A DNA stretch of 62,995 nucleotides from an uncultured Vibrio sp. Lineage in GTDB: Bacteria > Pseudomonadota > Gammaproteobacteria > Enterobacterales > Vibrionaceae. The DNA is taken from NCBI RefSeq assembly GCF_947488985.1, contig NZ_CANLBV010000018.1:1-62995 (forward strand). Direction: 5' to 3'. Below the pieces are notes generated by a model. The model was not told the origin of the DNA. It saw only the letters and a list, made by a program, of their open reading frames with translations, and made no database searches. Below, piece by piece: positions 45,478-54,710 of the stretch (the stretch's first letter is position 1; each line of letters opens with the position of its first letter). Both the position numbers and the translations under genes were made by a program.

Positions 45478-46836
45478 ATGTTCAGTGCCTCAACTAAAGA
45501 AGCGATCAAAGTCGCGCTCTCTATTGTTATTGCTCTATGCCTTGCCCTGTGGTTCGAATGGGAGAAACCTTACTGGGCCGCGATCGCTGTCTCAGTGATG
45601 GCATTGAATGAGAGTTTCGCCCACTCGCTCAATAAAGGTCATAACCGACTGCTCGGCACCTTGCTAGGTGTCAGTTATGCCTTTTTCTTGGTTGCTATGT
45701 TCTCGCAAGAACGTTTCTTATTCCTGACATTTCTGACTGCTTTTTTAGCGGTGTGTATTTTCATGTCTAGCGATGAGAAATACGGTTACGCGTTCTCAAT
45801 TGGCTTTATCGTTTGTTGCATTATCACTTGTATGGGGGGCTTCGATAGTGCCAACACCTTCCAATACGCGGTAATACGTCTACAAGAAACCATTCTTGGG
45901 GTTGCTGTGTTCTCCTTTGTTTTTCGCTTGCTGTGGCCCGCAGATTCAGAGCAGAAGTTTCTCGGGTACTTTGAATCAAGTCGAACGGCCTTGATTAAGG
46001 CGATGCAAAACCCTGATACGATAGATAGCGAAGCACTAGCAAATAATGCGCTAACCATTAACAAACTCAAGCAACTATTAAACCTGCCCCTTTCAGGCAG
46101 CTATCACTTGAAACAACACATTAAAGCGTGGCGTTTGCGTGTCCAAGAAATGGCGCACCTACAAGATAAACTAGCACAGCATACATCGGGCGACCTTCAG
46201 CAAACCGAAGATTGGCCTGATCTGATAGACCGGATGGAAAACTTCAATGTATTAACGCCAAGCCAGCCTTTGCTTGACGACAATGAGCGAATCAATCTCA
46301 ATTTGGATAGACATGCGACTTGGCACAAAGAACGTCGCACGTTTGTCCAACACTTAAATGAAGATGGTCGCAAAGTAATACAAGGCGTATCCATGTTCGT
46401 GACCTCGTTATTGATCTGGATATATCTCCCAGTACCCGGTGGCTTTATTTTTCCAATGATCGCAGGTGTTATGTCTTCACTGCTACCGACTATGCCGCCA
46501 AGTGCGATTAAACATGCCTTCTTCGGCACAATCGGTACTGGAACCGCCATCCTTTTGGAGTACGTGTTTGTGATGCCGATGATGAGTGAATTATGGCAAC
46601 TCGCCCTGTTTTACTTTGTCAACGTCATTATTATTTGGAAGGTATTCAGTGCACCTAATCTGATGATACACAGAGTATTGGGGATCAACCTACTGGTGGT
46701 TCTCACCTCTGGTGCGCTGAATCTAACGCCCGCTTATACGGTTGTGGTACCCATTTTAATGCTCATTAATTTGTTAGTTGTATTAATGATCGCAAAAATA
46801 TTCACCGACCTATTCAGAACTCGCGTCATTTTCTAA
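45478..46836 (+). CDS. FUSC-family aromatic acid exporter-like protein (AaeB-like)
   Basis: A 452-aa protein with two blocks of five to six membrane helices (about 10-165 and 300-440) around a cytoplasmic domain. The first block contains FEWEKPYWAAIAVSVM, a FUSC hallmark. It is shorter than E. coli AaeB (655 aa). It likely effluxes an aromatic acid or drug with the upstream HlyD partner, 13 bp away. The substrate is unknown. Confidence 0.87.
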   Translation: MFSASTKEAIKVALSIVIALCLALWFEWEKPYWAAIAVSVMALNESFAHSLNKGHNRLLGTLLGVSYAFFLVAMFSQERFLFLTFLTAFLAVCIFMSSDEKYGYAFSIGFIVCCIITCMGGFDSANTFQYAVIRLQETILGVAVFSFVFRLLWPADSEQKFLGYFESSRTALIKAMQNPDTIDSEALANNALTINKLKQLLNLPLSGSYHLKQHIKAWRLRVQEMAHLQDKLAQHTSGDLQQTEDWPDLIDRMENFNVLTPSQPLLDDNERINLNLDRHATWHKERRTFVQHLNEDGRKVIQGVSMFVTSLLIWIYLPVPGGFIFPMIAGVMSSLLPTMPPSAIKHAFFGTIGTGTAILLEYVFVMPMMSELWQLALFYFVNVIIIWKVFSAPNLMIHRVLGINLLVVLTSGALNLTPAYTVVVPILMLINLLVVLMIAKIFTDLFRTRVIF

Positions 46837-46847
46837 GTACCCCAAAT

Positions 46848-46885
46848 AAAAGCCCCGATAAGTTTTTACTTTTCGGGGCTTTTAT
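46848..46885 (+). terminator. Terminator of the efflux operon
   Basis: AAAAGCCCCGA pairs with TCGGGGCTTTT (46848-46858 / 46873-46883), ending in a T-run. Confidence 0.9.
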
Positions 46886-47145
46886 TGTCATTTTCGCTCC
46901 ATTTGTCAGCATCTAACATCCAAAAAGCTAAGCGAGGATAACATCCTTCATATGCGATTGACTTAATTCCCCCTCCTACCTTAAAATCCTCGCATTGATT
47001 GCCACAATGCATTCTCAATTTCAGCATTCACACCGAGAATCATTACTAAAACGCGCATATAATAGCTTGAACAGGATGTCTAGCTGAACTGTAAAATGCT
47101 AAGTCTCAAAGGTTAGAGGCTTACCTGATTGGACATCGTCACGTC
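46886..47145. promoter_or_regulatory. Intergenic region with possible -10 for the barrel-like gene
   Basis: There is no gene in the 260 bp before the 47146 start. A perfect TATAAT occurs at 47058-47063, 83 bp before the ATG, but no good -35 is at 16-18 bp. Confidence 0.35.
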
Positions 47146-48798
47146 ATGAGTTTTTTTAAACTAAAACAAAGGAACACTATTTCTTTGTTAGCCAGTGCTC
47201 TAATTCTTACTGCTCCCACTTTTACTGCTTCCGCCGAAGAAGAAACCGCAACTTACACCAAAGCCATGGCTCATGGACGTGCAGTATTTGAACAATATGG
47301 TATCAGCCGCGATCTGCCAAAGCTTGCGATGAGCTCTCTCGTACAAGGTGAGCATTTGGTTGAACATACGCACCGCACCCTTCAAGTAGGCGACGAGATT
47401 CGCGATTCATCAGTTTATCTGATCAAAAACACCGACAGCAAAGGTAACATTGATCTGCGCATCAAATACAACCCGCAAGAGCTGAATGAAAACGAAAAAC
47501 TGATCGATGAAATTGAAGAGTTTACCCGCATAGAGTATCGCCTAAGAAACTACGCAGAAAGCTTCGATCCATCGTCAGTGAGAGTCACAGAAAAAGACAA
47601 CGGCGATGTGACCATCAGCTTCAACTATTCGAAATATGGCTTACCACAAGACATCGCCTATTTCCGTTTTTTGAACGTTGATATTGAGCTTGTTGACGGC
47701 ACACCAAAACGCATGGTGATCACCAACGACAAGTCATTTATGAATGGCGATTCCAAAGTCGACACCTATTACCAAACTATTGATTTCTCTCAATTAGATT
47801 CAGGTAAAATCGTAATTAAACGTAAGACAACCAATGTTGTCGGTACGTCGAAAAAGAAGCCGATGACCATGACCAGTGTGGTTGAACCGGTTGCGATTTA
47901 TGAAGACGACAACGGCGTTAATGTGCTGCATGCCGATCGATTAGAAGAAGTCTCTGACCCTCGCATGAAAGAAGTGAGCGTAAAGCTAGATCGCGTATTC
48001 CCATTAATGGGTGACATGGTGCGTCGTCAAGGTATCGATTTACCACTACCGTTTGGTATTTCTGTTGCCTACCGTAATCAAGACATGGACATCCCAATGA
48101 CCGATTACGTGATTGGTGGTGTACGCTTGAACGATCTGTTCGACCCTGAAGACAGTGTTGCAACGGTTAACGCAGAAAGCCTTTCAATCCGTGGGGATGT
48201 GAATATTCTGCCATTCTGGAATGTGTTCGGCTATATCGGAAAGGTCAATGTTGATGCTAATGTTGATGCTTCTTATACCGGCGCGGCAGGTAAATACCTA
48301 CAAGACAAGCTCAACGACAAATTACCCGGTTCAGGCGACCTGCTTTGTGAAGGCATATCAATGTTGTGTGACCGTGGCCGCCTCAATGTGCCACTGCATC
48401 TTGAATACGATTTACGCGGTGTGGGCACCACATTGTCTGTTGGTTATAAAGAGTTTTTTGCCTCAGTTACGGGTACTTACTCACAAACACGTCTAAAGGG
48501 ATTGGATAACTGGGGCGACGGCATTATTACCGCTCAACCTATGCTTGGCTACCAATTGGTGGATTACCGCGCTCAATTTTTCGTCGGCGCAGAGTACCAA
48601 GGGCTAAATTCACGCATGCAAGGTACGGTTAAAACGGGCGACATTGAGTTTGATTACGACGTGGGTGTTGACATCAACCAATGGGCATTCTTAACGGGAT
48701 TCAACAAACAGTTTGGCAAGCACTACAACATGACCATGTTGTACAACAAGGGTGAAACTCGCTCGTCTTTAACGCTGAACCTTGGCTATCGCTTCTAG
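47146..48798 (+). CDS. Large envelope protein of unknown function, probable outer-membrane barrel
   Basis: A 550-aa protein with a signal peptide (about 1-30, ends TFTASAEE). The N-terminal half (40-270) is mostly beta and charged (LRIKYNPQELNENEKLIDEI). The second half has alternating hydrophobic strands (LHLEYDLRGVGTTLSVGYKE, QFFVGAEYQGLNS, MTMLYNKGETRSS) and ends in LTLNLGYRF, the C-terminal Phe signature of outer-membrane barrels. Two Cys (LLCEGISMLCDRG) may form a disulfide. I do not recognise the family. The SD is weak. A secreted/outer-membrane neighbourhood follows (lipoproteins, TamA). Confidence 0.65.
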   Translation: MSFFKLKQRNTISLLASALILTAPTFTASAEEETATYTKAMAHGRAVFEQYGISRDLPKLAMSSLVQGEHLVEHTHRTLQVGDEIRDSSVYLIKNTDSKGNIDLRIKYNPQELNENEKLIDEIEEFTRIEYRLRNYAESFDPSSVRVTEKDNGDVTISFNYSKYGLPQDIAYFRFLNVDIELVDGTPKRMVITNDKSFMNGDSKVDTYYQTIDFSQLDSGKIVIKRKTTNVVGTSKKKPMTMTSVVEPVAIYEDDNGVNVLHADRLEEVSDPRMKEVSVKLDRVFPLMGDMVRRQGIDLPLPFGISVAYRNQDMDIPMTDYVIGGVRLNDLFDPEDSVATVNAESLSIRGDVNILPFWNVFGYIGKVNVDANVDASYTGAAGKYLQDKLNDKLPGSGDLLCEGISMLCDRGRLNVPLHLEYDLRGVGTTLSVGYKEFFASVTGTYSQTRLKGLDNWGDGIITAQPMLGYQLVDYRAQFFVGAEYQGLNSRMQGTVKTGDIEFDYDVGVDINQWAFLTGFNKQFGKHYNMTMLYNKGETRSSLTLNLGYRF

Positions 48799-48813
48799 CT
48801 CCCAATAATGCAA

Positions 48814-48833
48814 AGAGTGGTCGCGACCACTCT
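48814..48833. other. Perfect 20-bp palindrome after the barrel-like gene
   Basis: AGAGTGGTCGCGACCACTCT is fully self-complementary and 16 bp after the stop codon. It has no T-run on either side. It could be a weak terminator, or a dimeric protein site. Confidence 0.6.
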
Positions 48834-48988
48834 GGTAGGGCAGCGTCCTACTTATGCGATTCCATCAATCGTAATAATGCCTTTAATATACATCCTATAA
48901 AAAAATGATATATATCCAAGCACGACAACTGTCGACAATAGCGCACGAAGTTGCTGGTTTGGTAACAACAAAAACTGTGGACATAATA

Positions 48989-51100
48989 ATGAAACTCAAC
49001 AAACGATCAATTCTTGCTGTGACCATCTCAATGCTACTTGCGGCTTGCGGTACTGATAAAGAGCCTACCGTTCCCTTACCAGACAAACCAGAACCGTTAG
49101 TTCCAGCACCCGCTGAACCGCTTCTTGCTCCAATCGGCGATGTTATGATTGACGCGACCAAAGAAGAGTTGGTTGTTACATCAAATACCGAAGACGACAA
49201 ACTGGCTTCTGTTGAGACCTTTAAAGGTATTAAGTATGCCGACGCAAAGCGTTTTGAGCACAGTGACACTGTTGACTTAACTGATCTGGCGAATTCTGAG
49301 GGTATCGTTAATGCCTCTTCGTTTGGTGATGCATGTCCGCAAATTCGTGCTACTGAGCAAGTTCAAAGCGAAGACTGTTTAAACCTGAACATTTGGCGCC
49401 CAGTAGGCGTTGATGCTGATGCAGATCTACCGGTTTATGTATTCATTCACGGTGGTGACTTTGAATATGGCTCAGGTTCTGAAGCACTTGTTCACGGTGA
49501 TACCGTAGTTGCTCAAGGAAGCGATGATGGCAAGCCTTTCATCTATGTGAGCTTTAACTACCGACTTGGTCAGCTAGGGACTCAATGGATTAAGGGCGCG
49601 AACGAAGATGGCAACTATGGCCTAGGCGACCAAAAGCGAGCCTTGGAGTGGGTACACAATAATATTGCTGATTTCGGTGGTAATGCTCAAAACGTAACCG
49701 TTATGGGTCAAGGTTCTGGTGCTATGTCTATTGGTTTCTTACAGCAAGATGAAGATATCGCAGGTCAATATTTCCAGCGAGCCATCATGCAGAGCAACCC
49801 TTATGGCTTTGAGTATCCTAGTTATGGCGTGGCAAAAGATCGCAGTAAGAACTTTACAGCAGACACTTCGCTCGACGAGATCATGGCATCACAAGAAACA
49901 GCTTTGGATGGTATTGAACAGCTAAAAAATTGGTTGTTAGGCTCCTTGCAAATTCCAATTCTGAGCCCAACAGCAGACGAGACTCCAATGTCAAACCTGA
50001 TGCCTTTTGCTCCGTACATATTGTGTGAAAAAACTAGTATTCTTGGTAGCTGTAGTGAATCAGCAGAATCACCAATGCAAGCGAGCCTATCAGTACCAAC
50101 TGTCCTAGGTGAAAATGCACATGAAGCGAACAGCTTTGGCATGCTCTTTACCACTACGTTCTTAATTCCGACTGTCATCGAGTTATTACCAAATGATGAA
50201 CCAGAACTGCTTACTAATGAAGATCCAGCAAAGCTAGCTCTAGCGATGGTTAACTGGTTAGAAGATGAAAACAACGTCGCTCTTCTGCAGCAAAAACTAT
50301 CAGAGCAAGCAAGTGATGAAGTTTCAGCAGAGCTTGTATTACCAAGCAGCGCTTACAGCGCAGTAACGGGTTTATTTTATGGTGCCAAACTAGAAGGTGA
50401 TTTAGTTGAAATGACTAAATGCATTGATACCAGTGATATTGCGGGTACCGTAGGTTGCTTGGTTAATATTGTTGACATCACGAGCCACCAGCAAACCCAA
50501 GATATTCTGGCTCTAACTGACTTTAACCCTAACTCAGAAGCTAGCTTAGGTGGCGCTCTTGACAACATGAAGCAATTTAAAACCTTGCTAAATGACACCT
50601 TGTTCAATGGTCCAGCGCGTTATATGGCAGCAAACAGTAAGGTAGAAGCAACGCTATATCACTTTAACCACAAACCAAGCTTTAACATGTGGAACTACAA
50701 TACGGCGAAAGATGAAAACGGTGAATATGGCGCTCTCTCTATTCTAGACCTGTTCAAAACCATCGGCTGTATTAGCGGTGCATGCAACGGTTCAGAACTG
50801 CCGTTTGTTTTTAACAAAGCCATGCGTTTTGATGGCAGTGAAGTGCATCCATCAAGCAAGGAAAAAACACTAATGAATGAAATGTCACGTCTTTGGTTTA
50901 GCGATGAATTGTTCCAGAACTACCAATACAGCGATGCCGACAATGTGCTTGTAATTGATGATGCAGGATTCAGCGAAAACAGTACTACCTTCAACTGGGA
51001 CTATGTCACAAACCCAGGAGTTGATCCAAAGCTTAGTGAAGGTCGCTTAACCGGCCTAGAAGATCAAGCTCTTATGCCTTGGCAGTGGTACCTAAATTAA
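48989..51100 (+). CDS. Carboxylesterase-fold lipoprotein with a disrupted catalytic site
   Basis: A 703-aa protein with a lipoprotein signal (MLLAACGTDK, Cys20), a Pro/Glu-rich tether (24-48) and a type-B carboxylesterase fold (TFKGIKYADAKRF, SEDCLNLNIWRP, GLGDQKRALEWVHNNI). The catalytic set is altered: the oxyanion loop is HGGDF instead of HGGGF (154-158); the nucleophile elbow expected as GESAG reads GQGSG (240-244), so Ser becomes Gly with a Ser one step later; and the His motif usually like CHGDELPYVF reads CNGSELPFVF (Asn at about 600). The protein may be a non-enzymatic binding lipoprotein. The start is ATG 48989, which begins the signal; the frame from 48905 adds a non-signal leader. 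Confidence 0.8.
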   Translation: MKLNKRSILAVTISMLLAACGTDKEPTVPLPDKPEPLVPAPAEPLLAPIGDVMIDATKEELVVTSNTEDDKLASVETFKGIKYADAKRFEHSDTVDLTDLANSEGIVNASSFGDACPQIRATEQVQSEDCLNLNIWRPVGVDADADLPVYVFIHGGDFEYGSGSEALVHGDTVVAQGSDDGKPFIYVSFNYRLGQLGTQWIKGANEDGNYGLGDQKRALEWVHNNIADFGGNAQNVTVMGQGSGAMSIGFLQQDEDIAGQYFQRAIMQSNPYGFEYPSYGVAKDRSKNFTADTSLDEIMASQETALDGIEQLKNWLLGSLQIPILSPTADETPMSNLMPFAPYILCEKTSILGSCSESAESPMQASLSVPTVLGENAHEANSFGMLFTTTFLIPTVIELLPNDEPELLTNEDPAKLALAMVNWLEDENNVALLQQKLSEQASDEVSAELVLPSSAYSAVTGLFYGAKLEGDLVEMTKCIDTSDIAGTVGCLVNIVDITSHQQTQDILALTDFNPNSEASLGGALDNMKQFKTLLNDTLFNGPARYMAANSKVEATLYHFNHKPSFNMWNYNTAKDENGEYGALSILDLFKTIGCISGACNGSELPFVFNKAMRFDGSEVHPSSKEKTLMNEMSRLWFSDELFQNYQYSDADNVLVIDDAGFSENSTTFNWDYVTNPGVDPKLSEGRLTGLEDQALMPWQWYLN

Positions 51101-51126
51101 GCGTACTCAACACTCCTCCTACTGTA

Positions 51127-51152
51127 ATGGCCAGCTCGCTGGCCGTTTTTAT
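51127..51152 (+). terminator. Terminator of the carboxylesterase-like gene
   Basis: GGCCAGC (51129-51135) pairs with GCTGGCC (51138-51144) around TC, followed by GTTTTTAT. The loop is very short. Confidence 0.8.
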
Positions 51153-51185
51153 ATCCAAATTTTACGTTCAAACGCAGGTTAATCT

Positions 51186-52643
51186 ATGACACTTAGCAAA
51201 CTTAAAACAGCATGCATAATGATGTTGATTGCTTTGGTCACAGGATGTGTCCAATCATACCCCGATGTTGAACCTGACTTCGAAGCTAACTGGCAAAGTA
51301 CAGAACACCAAGCTGAGGTGTATCTAATTCCGACAGCTCCCGAAGCCTTTGCACGTCGTATTGAGCTGGTGCGCCAAGCCAAACACTCGATTGATATGAC
51401 TTACTTCTCTTGGGAACGTGACACGCTAGGTTTGATGCTTCTAAACGAGCTAAAGCAAGCGGCGGATCGTGATGTACGCGTCCGCCTAACCTTAGATGAC
51501 CTACTGGTTTTTAACGATAAATGGTTGGCCGATCTAGACTCGCACCCAAACATTGAAATCCGTTTGTTCAATCCGTTTGATTCACGTAAAGCTGGCTGGA
51601 TAGGACGTGCGTTTAACTTCTCGACTAACCAAAAACAGCTAGATAACCGACTGCATGAAAAATATTTCAACGTCGACCACCAATCGATGATCCTCGGTGG
51701 ACGCAACATCGGTGATGACTACTTTGGCTACAGTGAAAACGCCAATTTCTTTGATATGGATGTGCTGTTTAAAGGTGGCGTGATTGCTGCGTTCGACCGA
51801 AATTACCAAGCGTTGTGGAGCAGCGAGCATGTAGTGCCAATTCAAGAACGCATTAAAATCAAAGAAATGGAGCAATACCAAGCATTCAGCAAAGCGTTGG
51901 ACAAAGGCAAGAAAAATAAAGCATTGATCATTTCTGAAGTCGAGAATCAAATAAAGCACTTAGACCAACCGAGTTTCATTTCGGCTTCTGTCACGCCAGT
52001 ATTCGACTCACTGAAGAAGCTTAATGACAACAAACCCTACTTTCGTCAACGTACAGAGCACTTAATGAAGCAAAAGGTGCCTTCACCATCAGCAGCGGTG
52101 ATTTCTACGCCTTACATGATACCAAGCGATAACCAGTTTGTGTTTATCGATGCATTAATACAGCAGCAAGCCGAAGTCACCTTGATTACGAACTCTTCAG
52201 CTTCTAATGATTCGGGTTTTATTCCAGCTTACTATGAGAAACATCGTCAAACCTTACTCGATAAAAACGTCAACATATTGGAATACAAGAGCCAAGCCAT
52301 TCATGATGATCACTACTTCCATGTCGATACCTACTATCACAACAAAACGGTGATTCTCGATCAACGTGTCACGTATATTGGGTCATCTAACTTCGATCCA
52401 AGGTCGGACTTTTTGAATGTCGAGCTAGGGGTACTGATCGACAGCGAAGCGTTTGCCCAGCAAGTGATTCACTATTTAACGCGTCAGAAAGAGGAATTGT
52501 TCTGGGCTGTGTCGCGTGATGAATCAGGCAAGACGACTTGGGTTTCAGGTGAGCAAATACAGACTAAGAACCCTAACTACAGTTCATGGAACAAACTACC
52601 CGATTGGTTGTTTAGAAAAATGGACGGAGAGTTCGAGCTGTAA
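51186..52643 (+). CDS. Phospholipase D family lipoprotein (cardiolipin synthase ClsC-like)
   Basis: A 485-aa protein with lipobox LVTGC (Cys21) and two intact HKD motifs: H157-x-K159-x4-D164 (HEKYFNVD) and H385-x-K387-x4-D392 (HNKTVILD), each followed by GGRNIGDDYF or GSSNFDPRS. The architecture and size resemble ClsC (YmdC), which makes cardiolipin from phosphatidylethanolamine and phosphatidylglycerol. Here a lipoprotein signal suggests periplasmic or outer-membrane action. Synthase and phospholipase activities cannot be distinguished by sequence. Confidence 0.85.
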   Translation: MTLSKLKTACIMMLIALVTGCVQSYPDVEPDFEANWQSTEHQAEVYLIPTAPEAFARRIELVRQAKHSIDMTYFSWERDTLGLMLLNELKQAADRDVRVRLTLDDLLVFNDKWLADLDSHPNIEIRLFNPFDSRKAGWIGRAFNFSTNQKQLDNRLHEKYFNVDHQSMILGGRNIGDDYFGYSENANFFDMDVLFKGGVIAAFDRNYQALWSSEHVVPIQERIKIKEMEQYQAFSKALDKGKKNKALIISEVENQIKHLDQPSFISASVTPVFDSLKKLNDNKPYFRQRTEHLMKQKVPSPSAAVISTPYMIPSDNQFVFIDALIQQQAEVTLITNSSASNDSGFIPAYYEKHRQTLLDKNVNILEYKSQAIHDDHYFHVDTYYHNKTVILDQRVTYIGSSNFDPRSDFLNVELGVLIDSEAFAQQVIHYLTRQKEELFWAVSRDESGKTTWVSGEQIQTKNPNYSSWNKLPDWLFRKMDGEFEL

Positions 52644-52676
52644 GGTCTAGGGTCTAGGGTCTAGGGTCTAGGTCTA
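52644..52676. repeat. Tandem heptamer GGTCTAG, about four to five units
   Basis: GGTCTAG occurs three times perfectly, followed by two six-base units (GGTCTA). It begins directly after the PLD stop codon, between two convergent genes. Confidence 0.92.
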
Positions 52677-52781
52677 ATGCCCAAAGCTATAACCACGCTA
52701 TTAGATTCACTTACAGGCTCAATTGGGCAGACACCAGATTAACCTCGGTTAGGTAGCGATCATAAATTTCAGAGTTATAGG

Positions 52782-54503
52782 TTAGAATTGCGCACCTAAT
52801 GAGAAGTGAATACGGAATTCATCGCCTTTTGGCGCATCTAATCCATACGCGAAATCGAGTTTGACTGGCATGAATGTCGAGTTCCAAATCAGGCTAACAC
52901 CCGTACCACGCTTAACATCAATGTACTCATCAAAGGCATCACCTGCATCAAAAAAGATCCCCATCCATATTGAGCGGTAGACTTGATGCTGGTATTCCAG
53001 CCCCGCTGTCAACAGGTAGCGACCACCGGTTAACTCTCCATTTTCATCTTTAGGGGAGATGGACTCATAGTCATAACCTCTTAAGCTACCATCGCCACCT
53101 GCAAAATAACGCAGCGATGATGGGACATCCGATAAAGAGTCCGCGAAGTTGATGCCAACGTTTGAACGAAAATGGAGCTTTTGTGAATCACTAATATCCC
53201 ACGAAAGTACGCTGTTACCTTCAATCCTCAGGATATTCGAATCTGAAAACAGATGTGAGTTAGACACTTCAAGCGAGTACATATGGCGGTGCTTCACTTC
53301 AAGTCGGTCATTCTTACGATCAACCTGTGAGAAACTAATACCAGGTAACAACAATTGAGATAGCTGCTCTTCAGAGGCTTGCTTATATTGCTCTCGAAGG
53401 TATTTTAAATACACTGAGCTTTGCCAAGCGCTGTCGAGCTGCCAATACCTTTCAAAGGTCAAATCGTTGGAGAAGCTTTGGGTATCGCGATAGTCGGTGT
53501 GCTTCGATTCAAACTGAACACCGTAGTAGTCCGTGGTCACCTGCTGTGTCGGTATTTTATAGCTAAGCAGTAGTGACTGTTCTTGTTCCGATAAATACGC
53601 TTGAGCTTCTGAGCTGTGCCCTTGACGGTTGTACCAAGGCTTGGTCCAATTTAACGACGCACGCAAGCCAAGATCGGTCGAGTAACCACCACCGACTTGT
53701 ACGATGTTCTTCGAGCTTGGCTCAGCAATCAGCTCTATTGGGATCTCTCGATCTTCCTCGCCTGTCTCATTAAAGTCCCCCTTAACATAGACACTTTTAA
53801 ACCAACCAGTCTCTGATAAGCGCGCTTGAAACTCACCCAGCTTGATCGTATCGAACCCCTCGCCTCGTTTGAAGGTGGCAATCTGTTCAATGCGCTTAGG
53901 ATCAACGCCATCATCAGGGACGCTTAAGACACCAAATTTATATCGCGGTCCACTGACAAATTGCAGATCGATATTCGCTCGGTTTTGGCTTGGGATAACC
54001 TCGATGGTTGACGCCGTAAACTTGCCGTCTAAGTAACCTTTTTTTTGCGCAAGAGAGAGAATACCTTGCTTCAAATGGTCATATTCCGCGTGTCGCAGAG
54101 GAGCGCCAGACGCTAAAGGGGTCTCTTCCAACAATAGAGTGAAGTCAGGATCGGTGGCCGCTTCACCACTGATAGCGATATTTGAACGCGCAATGATGAC
54201 CACGGGTCCACTGTCGATATGCAGTTTGGCTGATTTTGAATCTTTGATGTCAAGTTGCAGTTGTGGGTGGTAATAACCATACGGATTTAGCGCATCATTA
54301 ACCAAGCTCGTTAGCTTATTTTTTGAGAGTTGCGTAGCAGGCACATCGGCCAGAGGGGTTAGGTAATATTCAACATTGTCGGTCAGCTCGTCATCAAGCC
54401 CCAATACATCAAACTCAGCCGCATAGGACGCCTTATGAGCAAACAGTATCAGTAATGACAACCATCCTATTCTTTTAAGATCGACAACCACTGACTTACC
54501 CAA
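52782..54503 (-). CDS. tamA: TamA-like outer-membrane translocation/assembly protein (Omp85)
   Basis: A 573-aa protein with a signal peptide (ends KASYAAEF), POTRA-type repeats (about 30-265) and an Omp85 barrel (about 270-573) with the conserved motif SLRGYDYESISP (RGY in loop 6) and a C-terminal Phe (HFSLGAQF). TamA works with TamB in outer-membrane protein assembly or phospholipid transport. No tamB is adjacent here, so this is either a separated or a solo paralogue. The start codon is uncertain: TTG 54503 or GTG 54491, since no ATG precedes the signal. Confidence 0.82.
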   Translation of the reverse strand: MGKSVVVDLKRIGWLSLLILFAHKASYAAEFDVLGLDDELTDNVEYYLTPLADVPATQLSKNKLTSLVNDALNPYGYYHPQLQLDIKDSKSAKLHIDSGPVVIIARSNIAISGEAATDPDFTLLLEETPLASGAPLRHAEYDHLKQGILSLAQKKGYLDGKFTASTIEVIPSQNRANIDLQFVSGPRYKFGVLSVPDDGVDPKRIEQIATFKRGEGFDTIKLGEFQARLSETGWFKSVYVKGDFNETGEEDREIPIELIAEPSSKNIVQVGGGYSTDLGLRASLNWTKPWYNRQGHSSEAQAYLSEQEQSLLLSYKIPTQQVTTDYYGVQFESKHTDYRDTQSFSNDLTFERYWQLDSAWQSSVYLKYLREQYKQASEEQLSQLLLPGISFSQVDRKNDRLEVKHRHMYSLEVSNSHLFSDSNILRIEGNSVLSWDISDSQKLHFRSNVGINFADSLSDVPSSLRYFAGGDGSLRGYDYESISPKDENGELTGGRYLLTAGLEYQHQVYRSIWMGIFFDAGDAFDEYIDVKRGTGVSLIWNSTFMPVKLDFAYGLDAPKGDEFRIHFSLGAQF

Positions 54504-54555
54504 TTACAAAAAACAAGTTAGCTTAATCGTTAATGGCTCTATCAAGGAATCTCAT

Positions 54556-54574
54556 ATGTAGGATGTAACCCTTC
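54556..54574. repeat. 19-bp repeat, copy 2
   Basis: ATGTAGGATGTAACCCTTC differs at one base from the copy at 39346-39364. Both are intergenic. Confidence 0.6.
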
Positions 54575-54665
54575 GTATTGAGTGGGCTATTGATGTCGTA
54601 TGGGCCTCGAAGCTTAGCATTGTCGACAATAGCTAAAAGAAATAAGCCAGAAAGCGATAACCAGC

Positions 54666-54697
54666 AAACAAAAACGGCGCCAAGGTGGCACCGTTTG
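54666..54697 (-). terminator. Terminator of the DEAD-box helicase gene
   Basis: AAACGGCGCCA (54672-54682) pairs with TGGCACCGTTT (54686-54696) with one mismatch. T-rich sequence follows on the minus strand. Confidence 0.82.
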
Positions 54698-54710
54698 ATT
54701 CACTGTCGGT

